The notes under the pieces are model-generated. The model had not been told where the DNA came from. It saw only the letters and a program-made list of their open reading frames with translations, and searched no databases. 64,000 nucleotides of DNA from Bradyrhizobium sp. PSBB068 (lineage in GTDB: Bacteria > Pseudomonadota > Alphaproteobacteria > Rhizobiales > Xanthobacteraceae), in assembly GCA_016839165.1 (NCBI GenBank), contig CP069300.1:4960001-5024000 (forward strand), written 5' to 3'. Position numbers and translations under genes: made by a program. Shown in pieces: positions 35,118 to 44,318 of this stretch; the stretch's first letter is position 1; each line of letters starts with the position of its first letter.

Positions 35118-35582
35118 ATGGACATGCTCGTCAAGCTCTACGCCCTGCCCGACTCCCGGCCCGCCTACGATCGGCTGCAGCAGGCCGGAATTGTGATGCG
35201 CCGTGCGCTCGCCCCCGAGAAGCACAAGGTCACAGCCTGGGTGCGGGAGACCTTCAGTGAGGCTTGGGCCAGCGAAACCGAGGTCGCGTTCAGCCGCCAG
35301 CCGGTTTCCTGCTTTATCGCGATCCAGCAAAAGGCGATCATGGGATTCGCCTGCTACGACGCGGCCTGTCGCAACTTCTTCGGTCCGACCGGTGTCGCAC
35401 CGAAGTCGCAGCAGAACGGGATCGGCAAGGCGCTGCTGTTCGCCTGTCTCGAGGACATGAGGCACCAGGGCTTCGGCTACGCCATCGTCGGCGGCGTCGG
35501 ACCGGCGGACTTCTATGCGAAAGCCGTCGGCGCGGTGGCCATCGACGACTCCGCGCCGGGGATCTATCGGGGACTGCTGTAA
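35118..35582 (+). CDS. GNAT-family N-acetyltransferase
   Basis: A 154-residue acetyltransferase-fold protein. The acetyl-CoA site is GVAPKSQQNGIGKALLFACLEDM, matching the (R/Q)xxGxG/A motif as QQNGIG. The C-terminal part YAIVGGVGPADFYAKAVGAVAI is the typical beta6-7 region. There is no ribosome site before the ATG, but a promoter-like block ends seven bases from it. The acceptor is unknown, and it stands alone between the efflux set and the peptide transporter. Confidence 0.85.
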   Translation: MDMLVKLYALPDSRPAYDRLQQAGIVMRRALAPEKHKVTAWVRETFSEAWASETEVAFSRQPVSCFIAIQQKAIMGFACYDAACRNFFGPTGVAPKSQQNGIGKALLFACLEDMRHQGFGYAIVGGVGPADFYAKAVGAVAIDDSAPGIYRGLL

Positions 35583-35903
35583 TTCACATGATCGCGGGTC
35601 TCGCTTCGCCCGACCCGACCTACCAGCCTCATCAGAAGAAAACCCTGCCTTCGCGAATTCAGGACGGAACCTGAAATCCGTTCAATCGCAATCCCTTACA
35701 TACAAGCAAAAGTTGCACGCCGCTCGACACCACCCCGGACCGGATGCACGCCGCGCGCTGCGCGTTTATGAATCCACCCCTCAGATCGAGGCAGCACAAA
35801 TATTTGGTGCCGGTCGCCATTGACCCGACACGAGGACCTTGCGCTTGACGTGCTGCCGATGGTCAACTCGCTGATCGGAATGCTTCTGCATCGTTGGGGA
35901 AAC
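35583..35903. other. 321-base intergenic region before the peptide ABC operon
   Basis: No gene is supported. A frame in phase with the binding protein extends to 35820 but starts with TTG and lacks a signal-peptide character, so it is left out. A short dyad TTGAC..GTCAA at 35845-35866 and AT-rich AAATATTTGG near 35798 are the only features seen. Confidence 0.4.
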
Positions 35904-37493
35904 ATGATGTTCAAGATGATTGCGATCGCGGCCGGCCTGGGTCTCGCACTCGCCGCCACGGCGGCGGCCGAGACGCCGCGCAAGGGCGGCACCATTCGCA
36001 TGACGGCGCCCTATGGCTCCAGCTTCACCAGCATGGACATCCACACGACACCCCGCGCGCAGGACGAAATCTACGCCAAGGGCCTGCACCGATCGCTCTA
36101 CATCTGGGACTCGACCGAGGGCAAGCCGGTCCTGGAACTTGCCAAGGAGGTCGTCGTCTCGGGCGGGGGCCTCGTCCACACCTTCAAGCTGCGCGACGAC
36201 GCCTATTTCCACAACGGCCGCAAGATGACGGCGGACGACGTCATCTGGTCCTATAATCGCATCATGGACGGCACCAAGGCCTATCCCGGCGCCCGCTTCG
36301 TCCGCATCATCGAGGGCGCGGCCGAGGTCGAGAAGGGCCAGGCCAAGGAGATCTCCGGCCTGAAGAAAGTCGACGACTTCACCCTCGAAATGAAGCTGAC
36401 AGAGAAAGTCGATCCGGCCTTCTATTTCTTCACCGCGCTGACCTCGATCTATCCCGCCGACGAGGGCGGCAAGGAAAGCTTCCTCCAGAAGCCGATCGGT
36501 CTTGGTCCGTTCAAGTTTGTCGAGCACGTGCCGGGATCGCGCATCGTGCTGGAACGCTGGGACCGTTTCTACAAGCCCGGCAAGCCCTATGCCGACAAGC
36601 TCGTGATCTCGCTGATGGGCGAAGCCGCGGCCCGCGACGTCGCCTTCCGCAACAAGGAGATCGACACCTCGGTGCTGGGGCCGGCACAGTATGTCGCCTA
36701 TCAGGCCGACCCCGACCTCAAGGGCACCATCGTCGAGGTCGCCGAGGTCTTCACGCGCTATATGGGGATGAATCCGGCGTTCAAGCCGTTCGCCGACAAG
36801 CGGGTTCGGCAGGCTGTCAACTACGCGATCGATGCCAATCTGATCATCAGCAAGCTGGTCAAGGGCAAGGCCTATCGCGCCACGAGCTGGCTGCCTTTGA
36901 CCTCGCCCGCCTACGACAAGGCCATGAAGCCCTACCCCTACGATCCCGCGAAGGCGAAGCAATTGCTCGCAGATGCGGGTTATCCCACGGGCTTTGAGTT
37001 CGAATGGACCACCAGCCAAAATGAAAGCTGGGGGCTGCCGATCGTCGAAGCCGCGATCCCGATGCTGGACAAGGTGGGCATCAAGGTGAAGGTCAAGCAG
37101 GTCGAGACCGCGGTGCTGGCGGAGGTCATCCGCAAGGGCGACTTCCAGGCCTTCATCTATTCCCAGGCGACCGGTCCGGATCCGCAGGCCGCGTTGAAAT
37201 GCTTCCACTCGGCGACGCCGCAATCGGCCTGCAACTATGCGAACTTCAAGAACGCGGAGTTCGACAAGACGATCGATGAAGCCGGGCAGACCGACGACGC
37301 CGAAAAACGCGTGCAGCTGCTGCAAAAGGCCAATGCGCTGCTTTTCGACGAAGCGCCGATCTGGTTCTTCAACTACAACAAGGCCGTCATGGCGGTGCAG
37401 CCCTGGCTCAAGGGAATTCAGCTGGACGCAACCGAACTGACCCATCAAAACGTCGAAGACCTCTGGGTCGACGAGACCTCACCCGCGAAGTGA
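35904..37493 (+). CDS. Dipeptide/oligopeptide-type ABC substrate-binding protein
   Basis: A 529-residue periplasmic protein of the SBP_bac_5 family. The signal peptide MMFKMIAIAAGLGLALAATA is followed by ETPRKGGTIRMTAPYG. The family region AYFHNGRKMTADDVIWSYNRI is clear. GGGGA lies before the tandem ATGs at 35904 and 35907. It starts a complete five-gene Dpp-type transporter. Ligands of the family include peptides, nickel chelates and sugars; none can be assigned. Confidence 0.93.
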   Translation: MMFKMIAIAAGLGLALAATAAAETPRKGGTIRMTAPYGSSFTSMDIHTTPRAQDEIYAKGLHRSLYIWDSTEGKPVLELAKEVVVSGGGLVHTFKLRDDAYFHNGRKMTADDVIWSYNRIMDGTKAYPGARFVRIIEGAAEVEKGQAKEISGLKKVDDFTLEMKLTEKVDPAFYFFTALTSIYPADEGGKESFLQKPIGLGPFKFVEHVPGSRIVLERWDRFYKPGKPYADKLVISLMGEAAARDVAFRNKEIDTSVLGPAQYVAYQADPDLKGTIVEVAEVFTRYMGMNPAFKPFADKRVRQAVNYAIDANLIISKLVKGKAYRATSWLPLTSPAYDKAMKPYPYDPAKAKQLLADAGYPTGFEFEWTTSQNESWGLPIVEAAIPMLDKVGIKVKVKQVETAVLAEVIRKGDFQAFIYSQATGPDPQAALKCFHSATPQSACNYANFKNAEFDKTIDEAGQTDDAEKRVQLLQKANALLFDEAPIWFFNYNKAVMAVQPWLKGIQLDATELTHQNVEDLWVDETSPAK

Positions 37494-37549
37494 CAGGTGC
37501 CGTGCTCCTCCATCGCGACAAACGATCGAGGGAGTGAGGAAAGCGTCCC

Positions 37550-38488
37550 ATGCTGTCGTTCGCGATCCGTCGGGTCCTGCAAACCATTCCGACCGTGCTG
37601 GCCGTCGTGCTGCTGATCTTCGTGCTGTTCAGCGTCGTTCCGGGCAGCATCGTGTCGAGCATGGGCGACGATGGTCGAGGTCCGACGGACCCGCAAGTCG
37701 TGGAACGCATGAAGAAACAGCTCGGCCTCGACGATCCCGTTTACGTGCGTTTCGGCGCCTATATCGCCAAGCTCGCGACCGGTGATTTCGGGACCTCGTT
37801 CCGGACCCGCGAGCCGGTCACGATCATGATCGCCAAACGGATGTGGCCGACGCTGCAACTGATATTCGCAGCCCTGGCATTCGCCGTTGTGGTCGGCGTA
37901 CCGCTCGGCTTCATCGCGGCGCTGAAGCCAGGCAGCCTCGTCGACACGCTCTCGATGGTGCTGGCGGTGTCCGGCCTCTCGATGGCCAAATTCTGGCTCG
38001 GGTTATTGCTGATGTATCTGTTCGCATTGAAGCTCGGCTGGCTGCCGAGCTTCGGCTATGGCGATGGCGGGCTCAAATTTCTGCTGCTGCTGCCTGCCGT
38101 GACCCTCGGCGTCTCGCCGATGGCGCTGCTGGCGCGAACGACCCGTGCCGCGGTGCTCGAGATCATGACTGCGGATTTTGTCCGCACCGCGCGCTCGAAG
38201 GGCATGAGCGAGACCCGGGTCGTGACCTGGCACGTGATGCGCAACGCCCTCGTCATCATTCTGACGGCGATCGGCCTGCAATTCGGGGTGGTGATGGGCC
38301 AGGCGGTGGTCGTCGAGAAATTGTTTTCCTGGCCGGGCATCGGCTCGTTGCTGGTCGACAGCGTGCTGCAGCGTGACATTCCTACCGTACAGGGCACCAT
38401 TCTCGTGGTGGTGCTGTTCTTTCTCGCCGTCAACACGCTGGTTGACCTGCTCTACGGCGTGATCGATCCCAGGATCCGATACGCATGA
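37550..38488 (+). CDS. Dipeptide-type ABC transporter permease (DppB family)
   Basis: A 312-residue permease starting MLSFAIRRVLQTIPTVLAVVLLIF, the usual DppB/OppB N-terminus with one helix and then a periplasmic loop ending KKQLGLDDPVYVRFGAYIAKL. The coupling motif MTADFVRTARSKGMSETRVVTWHVMRNA is present. It is of standard length and is followed by the DppC partner. Confidence 0.93.
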   Translation: MLSFAIRRVLQTIPTVLAVVLLIFVLFSVVPGSIVSSMGDDGRGPTDPQVVERMKKQLGLDDPVYVRFGAYIAKLATGDFGTSFRTREPVTIMIAKRMWPTLQLIFAALAFAVVVGVPLGFIAALKPGSLVDTLSMVLAVSGLSMAKFWLGLLLMYLFALKLGWLPSFGYGDGGLKFLLLLPAVTLGVSPMALLARTTRAAVLEIMTADFVRTARSKGMSETRVVTWHVMRNALVIILTAIGLQFGVVMGQAVVVEKLFSWPGIGSLLVDSVLQRDIPTVQGTILVVVLFFLAVNTLVDLLYGVIDPRIRYA

Positions 38489-38555
38489 GCGGCAGCCGGT
38501 TTCATTGTGCCCGTGCACGATCGGCCGTGCAGGCCGCCACCGCGGAGCGGCCGCG

Positions 38556-39377
38556 ATGAAGCTTGGAACCAGCGCGATCATCGGCGGGGTGCTGTTCGCG
38601 CTGGCGGTCTTCGTCGGCCTGTTCGCGCCCTGGCTGGCACATACCGATCCGGTCATGGGCGCCAATCTCATGAACGCGGAGGAACCGCCGAGCTGGATCT
38701 GGTGGTTCGGCACCGATGCGCAGGGGCGGGACATCTATTCCCGCGTCGTGCACGGCGCCCGCATCTCGCTGACGGTCGGCATCGTCTCGCAGCTCGTCAA
38801 CAGCATCATCGGCGTGACGCTCGGTCTGACCGCAGGCTATTGGGGCGGCTGGTGGGACGATTTCGTCAACGGGCTGACCAATGTCATGCTGGCGATCCCG
38901 TCGCTGATCTTCGCACTCGCCATCATGGCGGTGCTCGGACCCGGCCTGACCAGCCTCCTGATCGCGCTCGGCTTGACCAACTGGTCTTTCACCTGCCGGA
39001 TCGCACGGGCCTCGACACTGTCGCTCAAGAGCCAGGGCTATGTGCAGGCAGCAAGAGTGCTCGGCTATGGAGATTTGCGCATCATGATCACGCAGCTGCT
39101 GCCGAACATGGTCGGTCCCATCATCGTCATCGGCACGCTCGGCATGGGTGGCGCCGTGCTGGCCGAAGCCTCGCTCTCGTTCCTCGGCCTCGGCATCCGT
39201 CCGCCCTATCCAAGCTGGGGCAGCATGCTGTCGGAGGCCCGCGACCAGATCACCACGGCGCCCTGGCTGTCGGTCTTCCCCGGGCTTGCGATCTTCCTGA
39301 CGGTGCTCGGCCTCAATTTGCTTGGCGACGGCTTGCGTGACGTGCTCGATCCCCAGTCGCGGAGCCGGCGTGCATGA
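38556..39377 (+). CDS. Dipeptide-type ABC transporter permease (DppC family)
   Basis: A 273-residue permease with the DppC-type region GTDAQGRDIYSRVVHGARISLTVGI and coupling sequence SLKSQGYVQAARVLGYGDLRIM. The start MKLGTSAII at 38556 places the first helix at residues 6-25; the in-frame extension to 38505 is hydrophilic and dismissed. The stop overlaps the ATPase gene by ATGA. Confidence 0.92.
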   Translation: MKLGTSAIIGGVLFALAVFVGLFAPWLAHTDPVMGANLMNAEEPPSWIWWFGTDAQGRDIYSRVVHGARISLTVGIVSQLVNSIIGVTLGLTAGYWGGWWDDFVNGLTNVMLAIPSLIFALAIMAVLGPGLTSLLIALGLTNWSFTCRIARASTLSLKSQGYVQAARVLGYGDLRIMITQLLPNMVGPIIVIGTLGMGGAVLAEASLSFLGLGIRPPYPSWGSMLSEARDQITTAPWLSVFPGLAIFLTVLGLNLLGDGLRDVLDPQSRSRRA

Positions 39378-40354
39378 CCACGGCTCCGCTGATCGAAGTC
39401 CAGGACCTGCGCATCGATCTCGCTGACGGCGGCAGCCATGTCGCAGCGGTCGAGGGCGTTTCGTTCCGCATCGATCGCGGCGAGACATTCGGCCTGGTCG
39501 GCGAGTCCGGCTGCGGCAAGAGCATTACGGCGCTTGCCCTGATCGGCCTGCTGCGCCGGCCGCTCTCGATCGCCGCCGGCGCCATCCGCTTCGAGGGCCG
39601 CGAAATCCAGGGACTGTCCGCGGCCGAACAGCGCGCACTGCGCGGCAACCGCATCGCGATGATCTTCCAGGAGCCGATGACCGCGCTCAATCCGGTCTCG
39701 CCGGTCGGCCGGCAGATCGCGGAAATGTTCGTGCTGCACAAGGGCAAGAGCTGGCGCGAGGCCAACCAGCTCGCGGTCGAGGCGCTGGCGAATGTCCGCG
39801 TCCCCGCGCCGGAGCGGCGGGTGAAGGATTACCCGCACCAGCTTTCCGGCGGCATGCGCCAGCGCGTCATGATCGCCATCGCCCTTGCCTGCGATCCGGA
39901 TCTTCTGATCGCCGACGAGCCGACCACCGCACTCGACGTGACGGTGCAGGCCGAGATCATCGAGCTGATGCGCAATCTGTGCGCCGAGCGGGGCACCGCG
40001 ATCCTGATGATCAGCCATGATCTCGGCCTGGTCGCCAATGTCTGCCGCCGCGTCGGCGTGATGTATGCCGGTCGCATTGTCGAGGAACGCCGCTCGGACG
40101 ACATCTTCCGCGCCGGCGCGCATCCCTACACCCAAGGCCTGGTCGACTCGCTGCCGCGGCTGGGAAGCCGCGCGGCACTTGGCCGGGCGCGGCTCAGGGA
40201 AATCGCCGGCGTCGTACCGGCGATCGCGGACTTCCCGGCCGGTTGCCGCTTCAATCCGCGCTGCGCGCTGGCCACCGAGATCTGCCGGACCACCGTGCCC
40301 GAGACGACATGGCTGGATGCTGGCGGGCTCGTCAGGTGCCACCATCATGCCTGA
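39374..40354 (+). CDS. Dipeptide-type ABC transporter ATPase (DppD family)
   Basis: A 326-residue ABC ATPase with Walker [13 protein letters not shown], signature LSGGMRQRV and Walker [14 protein letters not shown]. The C-terminal oligopeptide-transport region [15 protein letters not shown] has the spaced cysteines seen in this family, which bind an Fe-S cluster in some members. Overlaps on both sides indicate one transcript. Confidence 0.93.
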   Translation: MTTAPLIEVQDLRIDLADGGSHVAAVEGVSFRIDRGETFGLVGESGCGKSITALALIGLLRRPLSIAAGAIRFEGREIQGLSAAEQRALRGNRIAMIFQEPMTALNPVSPVGRQIAEMFVLHKGKSWREANQLAVEALANVRVPAPERRVKDYPHQLSGGMRQRVMIAIALACDPDLLIADEPTTALDVTVQAEIIELMRNLCAERGTAILMISHDLGLVANVCRRVGVMYAGRIVEERRSDDIFRAGAHPYTQGLVDSLPRLGSRAALGRARLREIAGVVPAIADFPAGCRFNPRCALATEICRTTVPETTWLDAGGLVRCHHHA

Positions 40355-41360
40355 ACCCACGGCGAATCCCGGCGACGACGTCATCCTCAGCGTTGAGGAT
40401 CTCGCGGTTCATTTTCCGCTTGGCGGCGGCCTGCTCGGCAGCGGCCGGCGGCTGCTGCGCGCGGTCGACGGCATCGATCTCGAGCTCAAGCGCGGCGAGT
40501 GCCTCGGTCTCGTCGGCGAATCCGGCTGCGGCAAGTCCACCGTCGCCCTTTCGCTGCTTGGGCTTCTGACACCGACGCGCGGCCGGATCGTGCTGGACGG
40601 CCACGTCGTGACGGAACAGCAATCGGTCGATCGAAAGCGATTGGCCCGTATCGCCCAGATGGTGTTCCAGGATCCCTACGCTTCGCTCAATCCGCGCCAG
40701 ACGGTTCGCCGTACGCTTGAAGATCCGCTGCGCCTGCACGGCGTGACGGCCCAAAGCGAGATCGACGGGCGCGTTGCCGAGATGCTCAGGCATGTCGGCC
40801 TGCGGCCCGAGCAGGCCGGCCGCTACCCGCATGAATTCTCGGGCGGTCAGCGCCAGCGCATCGGCATCGCCCGCGCGCTGATCCTCAATCCGAAGATCGT
40901 CATCTGCGACGAACCGGTCTCAGCGCTCGATGTCTCGATCCGTGCCCAGATCATCAACCTGCTGCTGGAGCTGAAGGAAAGCCTCGGCCTGTCCTACATC
41001 ATGATCAGCCACGACCTCGGCGTGGTCGAGCACATGAGCGACAGGGTCGCGGTGATGTATCTCGGCCGCATCGTGGAGACGGGCGGCTGGCGCGACATCT
41101 TCGAACGGCCGGCGCACCCCTATACGCAAACCCTGATCGCTGCGATTCCCGATCCGCTGCGCCGCGCACCGTTGGCGACGGCGAGGGGCGAGCTTCCCAA
41201 TCCGCTTGATCCGCCGGACGGATGCGCATTCAGTCCGCGCTGTCGTTACGCCGAAACAGCGTGTCATCGCGAACCCGGGCCTTCGCTCGAGACGCGTCCG
41301 GACGGGCACGCGGTGCGATGTTGGCGGGCGGACGAGATTGCCGGTCGGCTTCCAAGCTGA
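40347..41360 (+). CDS. Dipeptide-type ABC transporter ATPase (DppF family)
   Basis: A 337-residue ABC ATPase with Walker [13 protein letters not shown], signature FSGGQRQRI and Walker [16 protein letters not shown], followed by the C-terminal Cys region [15 protein letters not shown]. The ATG at 40347 overlaps the previous stop by eight bases. It completes the transporter. The duplicated promoter-like block begins within its last codons. Confidence 0.93.
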   Translation: MPEPTANPGDDVILSVEDLAVHFPLGGGLLGSGRRLLRAVDGIDLELKRGECLGLVGESGCGKSTVALSLLGLLTPTRGRIVLDGHVVTEQQSVDRKRLARIAQMVFQDPYASLNPRQTVRRTLEDPLRLHGVTAQSEIDGRVAEMLRHVGLRPEQAGRYPHEFSGGQRQRIGIARALILNPKIVICDEPVSALDVSIRAQIINLLLELKESLGLSYIMISHDLGVVEHMSDRVAVMYLGRIVETGGWRDIFERPAHPYTQTLIAAIPDPLRRAPLATARGELPNPLDPPDGCAFSPRCRYAETACHREPGPSLETRPDGHAVRCWRADEIAGRLPS

Positions 41361-41372
41361 ATGGCGCGCCCG
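41344..41372 (+). repeat. Upstream half of a duplicated promoter-like block (copy B)
   Basis: Partner of 34872-34900 (24 of 29 matches). It covers the last codons of the DppF gene and runs almost directly into the TTGCC..TAAGGT block. Confidence 0.55.
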
Positions 41373-41381
41373 AGCCTCGAT

Positions 41382-41411
41382 TTGCCTGCGGGACGCGTTT
41401 TCCACTAAGGT
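41382..41411 (+). promoter_or_regulatory. Predicted promoter of the AI-2E gene, possibly leaderless (copy B)
   Basis: TTGCCT at 41382-41387 and TAAGGT at 41406-41411 are 18 bases apart and the ATG begins seven bases later. Across 41 bases ending in the start codon it matches copy A before 35118 in 34 positions. No ribosome site is visible between the hexamer and the ATG. Confidence 0.5.
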
Positions 41412-41417
41412 TGCCGG

Positions 41418-42455
41418 ATGGCGACGGGCGGGTTGAAGATCACGACCGGCATCATTGCCGCGGTACTGGTCACTGCGGCGGTGGCTCAGGCGCGCAGCGT
41501 GCTGGCCCCGCTTGCGGCCGCCCTGTTCATCATTGCGATCGTCTGGCCCGTTCAGAAGCGGCTACAGTCGTGGCTGCCGAAACTCCTCGCGCTTGCCATC
41601 ACCGTCGTCGTTACGACCACTGCCTGCGTCGCGTTTGCCTCGCTCGCGGCGTGGGGATTCAGCCGTGTCGGGCGCTCCCTGATTGCGGATGCGGTGCGAT
41701 ATCAAGCCTTCTACGACGCCGCGGTGATATGGCTGGACGGCCACGGCATCTCGTTCGCAGGCCTTTGGGCGGAGCATTTCAATGTCGGCTGGCTGCTGCG
41801 CGTCACGCAATACGTCACCGGCCGTGTCAACACCACGTTGAGTTTCTGGCTCATCGTGCTGGTCTATGTCGTGCTGGGACTCCTCGAGGTCGAAGACGCT
41901 GGTCGACGCATCCAGCGACTGGAGAATCGCACAGCCGCGCGCGTCTTGCTCGAGGGCAGCAAGGCTACGGCCGCCAAGTTTCGTAAATATATGCTGGTGC
42001 GGACGCAGATGAGCGCGGTCACGGGTCTCCTGGTCGGCCTGTTTGCCGCCGTGACCGGACTGCCATTCGCGTTCGAATGGGGCGTCATCGCCTTTGTCCT
42101 CAACTACATTCCTTTCATCGGCCCTTTCATCGCGACACTGTTCCCCACGCTGCTGGCCATGACGCAGTTCGACAGTTGGCCCGCGGTGTTTGGCGTATTC
42201 GCCTGTCTCAACGTCATCCAGTTCGTGGTAGGCAGCTATATCGAACCGCGGGTGGCTGGCTCGACGTTGTCGATCTCGCCATTCCTGGTGCTGTTTGCGA
42301 TCTTCTTCTGGAGCTCGCTTTGGGGCCTGTTCGGGACTTTCATCGGCGTGCCAATCACGCTCGCCATTCTGACCTTCTGCGCCGAGAGTCCGTCGGCTGC
42401 ATGGATCGCTGATTTGTTCGGCGGAACGCACGAAGACAGGCCGGAAACGTCCTAA
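41418..42455 (+). CDS. AI-2E-family transporter (TqsA/PerM-like permease)
   Basis: A 345-residue polytopic membrane protein with two N-terminal helices, a soluble middle part, then four or more helices including the family stretch WGVIAFVLNYIPFIGPFIATLFPTLLA. C-terminal LFAIFFWSSLWGLFGTFIGVPITLAIL is typical. Members export diverse small molecules or ions; the quorum-signal name is historical. It is followed by a dense hairpin repeat that also ends the opposing gene. Confidence 0.9.
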   Translation: MATGGLKITTGIIAAVLVTAAVAQARSVLAPLAAALFIIAIVWPVQKRLQSWLPKLLALAITVVVTTTACVAFASLAAWGFSRVGRSLIADAVRYQAFYDAAVIWLDGHGISFAGLWAEHFNVGWLLRVTQYVTGRVNTTLSFWLIVLVYVVLGLLEVEDAGRRIQRLENRTAARVLLEGSKATAAKFRKYMLVRTQMSAVTGLLVGLFAAVTGLPFAFEWGVIAFVLNYIPFIGPFIATLFPTLLAMTQFDSWPAVFGVFACLNVIQFVVGSYIEPRVAGSTLSISPFLVLFAIFFWSSLWGLFGTFIGVPITLAILTFCAESPSAAWIADLFGGTHEDRPETS

Positions 42456-42456
42456 A

Positions 42457-42558
42457 GCATGATCCGGAAAAGTGCGAAGCGGCTTTCCGAAAAGATCATG
42501 CTCAAACAAAGAGCTAAAACGCGATGACGATTCAACCAAATATCATCGCGCTTTAGCT
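42457..42558. repeat. Dispersed palindromic repeat between convergent genes
   Basis: Two dyads in tandem: GCATGATC/GATCATGC at 42457-42501, with CCGGAAAAG and CTTTCCG between, and AGCTAAAACGCGATGA with TCATCGCGCTTTAGCT at 42512-42558 (15 of 16 matches). The right arm contains the stop codon of the phosphoesterase gene. I recall very similar sequence as a widespread intergenic repeat in Bradyrhizobium and relatives. It probably works as a bidirectional terminator or attenuator. Confidence 0.7.
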
Positions 42559-44274
42559 TCCGGCAATTTCCACCCGCTCGGGCTCGGCGAGGCGGAGCTT
42601 CCGGTCCGGCCCGACCACCATTCTGTGGATATAGAAATAAGTGACGGCGTCATCGGCCGCCCCCATCACCGGCGACGGGGCAGAGACGATCTTCGACGCA
42701 CCGCATGTACCGATCCAATCGATATGCCGGTGACCGTGCATCACGACCGAGCGATCGGAGAACTTTTGCAACCTGCGTACAAACCAACTGCCGTTGATCA
42801 GGGCCGTCCCGATGCGTTCGGCAAACGTCTTGACCGGCATCGGATACTCCATCAGGTGATGATGCAGCGCGATAATCCAGCATGACGTCGGGAGATGACG
42901 GATTGCGGCCTCCAATCGCCGTGTTTGGGCTTCCGAAACCAAACCGAGCGCGTTGGTGAAGGAAAAGTGGGTTTCTGCGTTGGAGTTGAGAATGGCGATC
43001 CCGAGGCCGCCATCCTGGTCCGGCGGCAGGACCATTGGGAATTGGTCGTCGAACAAGCCGCGGACCGCCATTGCACGTCGCACACCTCCGTGCTGCGCAA
43101 ATTGCGTTATCCGGTCCTGGTAAGGTTCCAGCGCCTGGTTCAGCGTAGCCGATGGTTTGCCGGAACCGTCGATGACGCGCACGCGATCGCCCTGAACGGC
43201 CGCAATCGCCGACAGGGTGCGCATCTGCCGTAGCCGCTTGCCTGGGCTGAACGGCAGGTCGAGGCGCGCGGGATTGGCGCGGTCCACGACGTTAACGTCA
43301 TGATTGCCCGGCAGCATGATGATGCGTGCTGCAAGCTCAGGATGCCCCGCCAATGCATCGAGAAATTCCGCCCATTCGCCGGTCCGGCCGGCATCCGTCA
43401 TATCGCCGCTGATCAGCACATGGTCGAGCGGATCGACGGCGTGGATTTCCGCGAGGCGAGCCAGCACGCGATGGAAGCGTCGGTTTCCCCGCGGACCGGC
43501 CGTCCCGCTTTCGATGCGGAAGCCGTATCGCTCGCCGACCACGTGAAGGTCAGACAAATGCGCGAGGCGCCAGCAGCGGCCTCCGGGCGGCGTCCCGTCG
43601 AAGGCAGCAAGGTCGGCCGGTTGATCCATGCTGGCGTCGGCCACACTCCAGGCCAGTGATGCGACTGCAAGATAGCCGGACACCAGCACCACGGCGTTCG
43701 CGAACGTCGGCACTACAAGACGATGGATCAGAACGAGGTCATTGACGGTCGCAGTCCATTGCGAAGCAGGCCAGGCCAGGACCGCGAGCAATGCCGCACC
43801 TGCGGAGAGCAGCATGCCGGCGCCGATTGAGCAAATGCGGCGCAGCCTTATGCGAGAAGCAGGAGTTGCGCCGGTTCGCCAGAGCAGTTCCGCCAGATGG
43901 CCCAGCGCCTCGCGCGTGAAGGTGTAGCTCGGTTGCACCGCGAGCGCATTCAACGACCAGAAGTTTGTTTCTGCGATTTGAAACAGCGGTCGCCCGCCGA
44001 GCCACCCTAACGCCGCGATCACGACCAACGCCAGCACTGCCCCCACTTCGGACAACGCCAGAACGTGTTGCGAAAGGCTCGAGATCCAGGCGGACGCGAC
44101 CAGCGGCGCAAGGCCGAGCAGCAGGCCGGGAAGCAGAAGGGAAACCGTCCAGGCGAATAGCAGCTTCGCCGGGCTTATCTCAACCAGAAGGCTGCCCACG
44201 ATCGCGAACAACGAACGTTGTTCGGGACTGGCGGCATTGTCCTCAAAGTCGCCGTCGCGGGGATCAAGCAGCAC
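42553..44274 (-). CDS. Membrane-anchored metallophosphoesterase
   Basis: A 573-residue protein with hydrophobic helices over about the first 200 residues, then a calcineurin-like phosphoesterase domain. The metal motifs are in order: HLSDLH, ISGDMTD, LPGNHD, ALHHHL and MHGHRHIDW. The start is GTG at 44274, chosen because GGAGG lies about ten bases upstream; the open frame extends further but runs through the epoxide hydrolase gene. The catalytic domain is probably at the cytoplasmic or periplasmic membrane face. Substrate unknown. Confidence 0.85.
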   Translation of the reverse strand: MLLDPRDGDFEDNAASPEQRSLFAIVGSLLVEISPAKLLFAWTVSLLLPGLLLGLAPLVASAWISSLSQHVLALSEVGAVLALVVIAALGWLGGRPLFQIAETNFWSLNALAVQPSYTFTREALGHLAELLWRTGATPASRIRLRRICSIGAGMLLSAGAALLAVLAWPASQWTATVNDLVLIHRLVVPTFANAVVLVSGYLAVASLAWSVADASMDQPADLAAFDGTPPGGRCWRLAHLSDLHVVGERYGFRIESGTAGPRGNRRFHRVLARLAEIHAVDPLDHVLISGDMTDAGRTGEWAEFLDALAGHPELAARIIMLPGNHDVNVVDRANPARLDLPFSPGKRLRQMRTLSAIAAVQGDRVRVIDGSGKPSATLNQALEPYQDRITQFAQHGGVRRAMAVRGLFDDQFPMVLPPDQDGGLGIAILNSNAETHFSFTNALGLVSEAQTRRLEAAIRHLPTSCWIIALHHHLMEYPMPVKTFAERIGTALINGSWFVRRLQKFSDRSVVMHGHRHIDWIGTCGASKIVSAPSPVMGAADDAVTYFYIHRMVVGPDRKLRLAEPERVEIAGS

Positions 44275-44318
44275 GCCGACGTCCCTCCGTTGCGCAGCGC
44301 ATTCTGACACAAACGCAG

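Noticed and set aside
35820..35903. 28-residue extension of the peptide-binding protein
   Set aside because: Begins with TTG without a ribosome site and would hide the signal peptide at the second segment.
35781..37448. 555-residue minus-strand frame over the peptide-binding protein
   Set aside because: Antisense shadow of a clear SBP_bac_5 protein.
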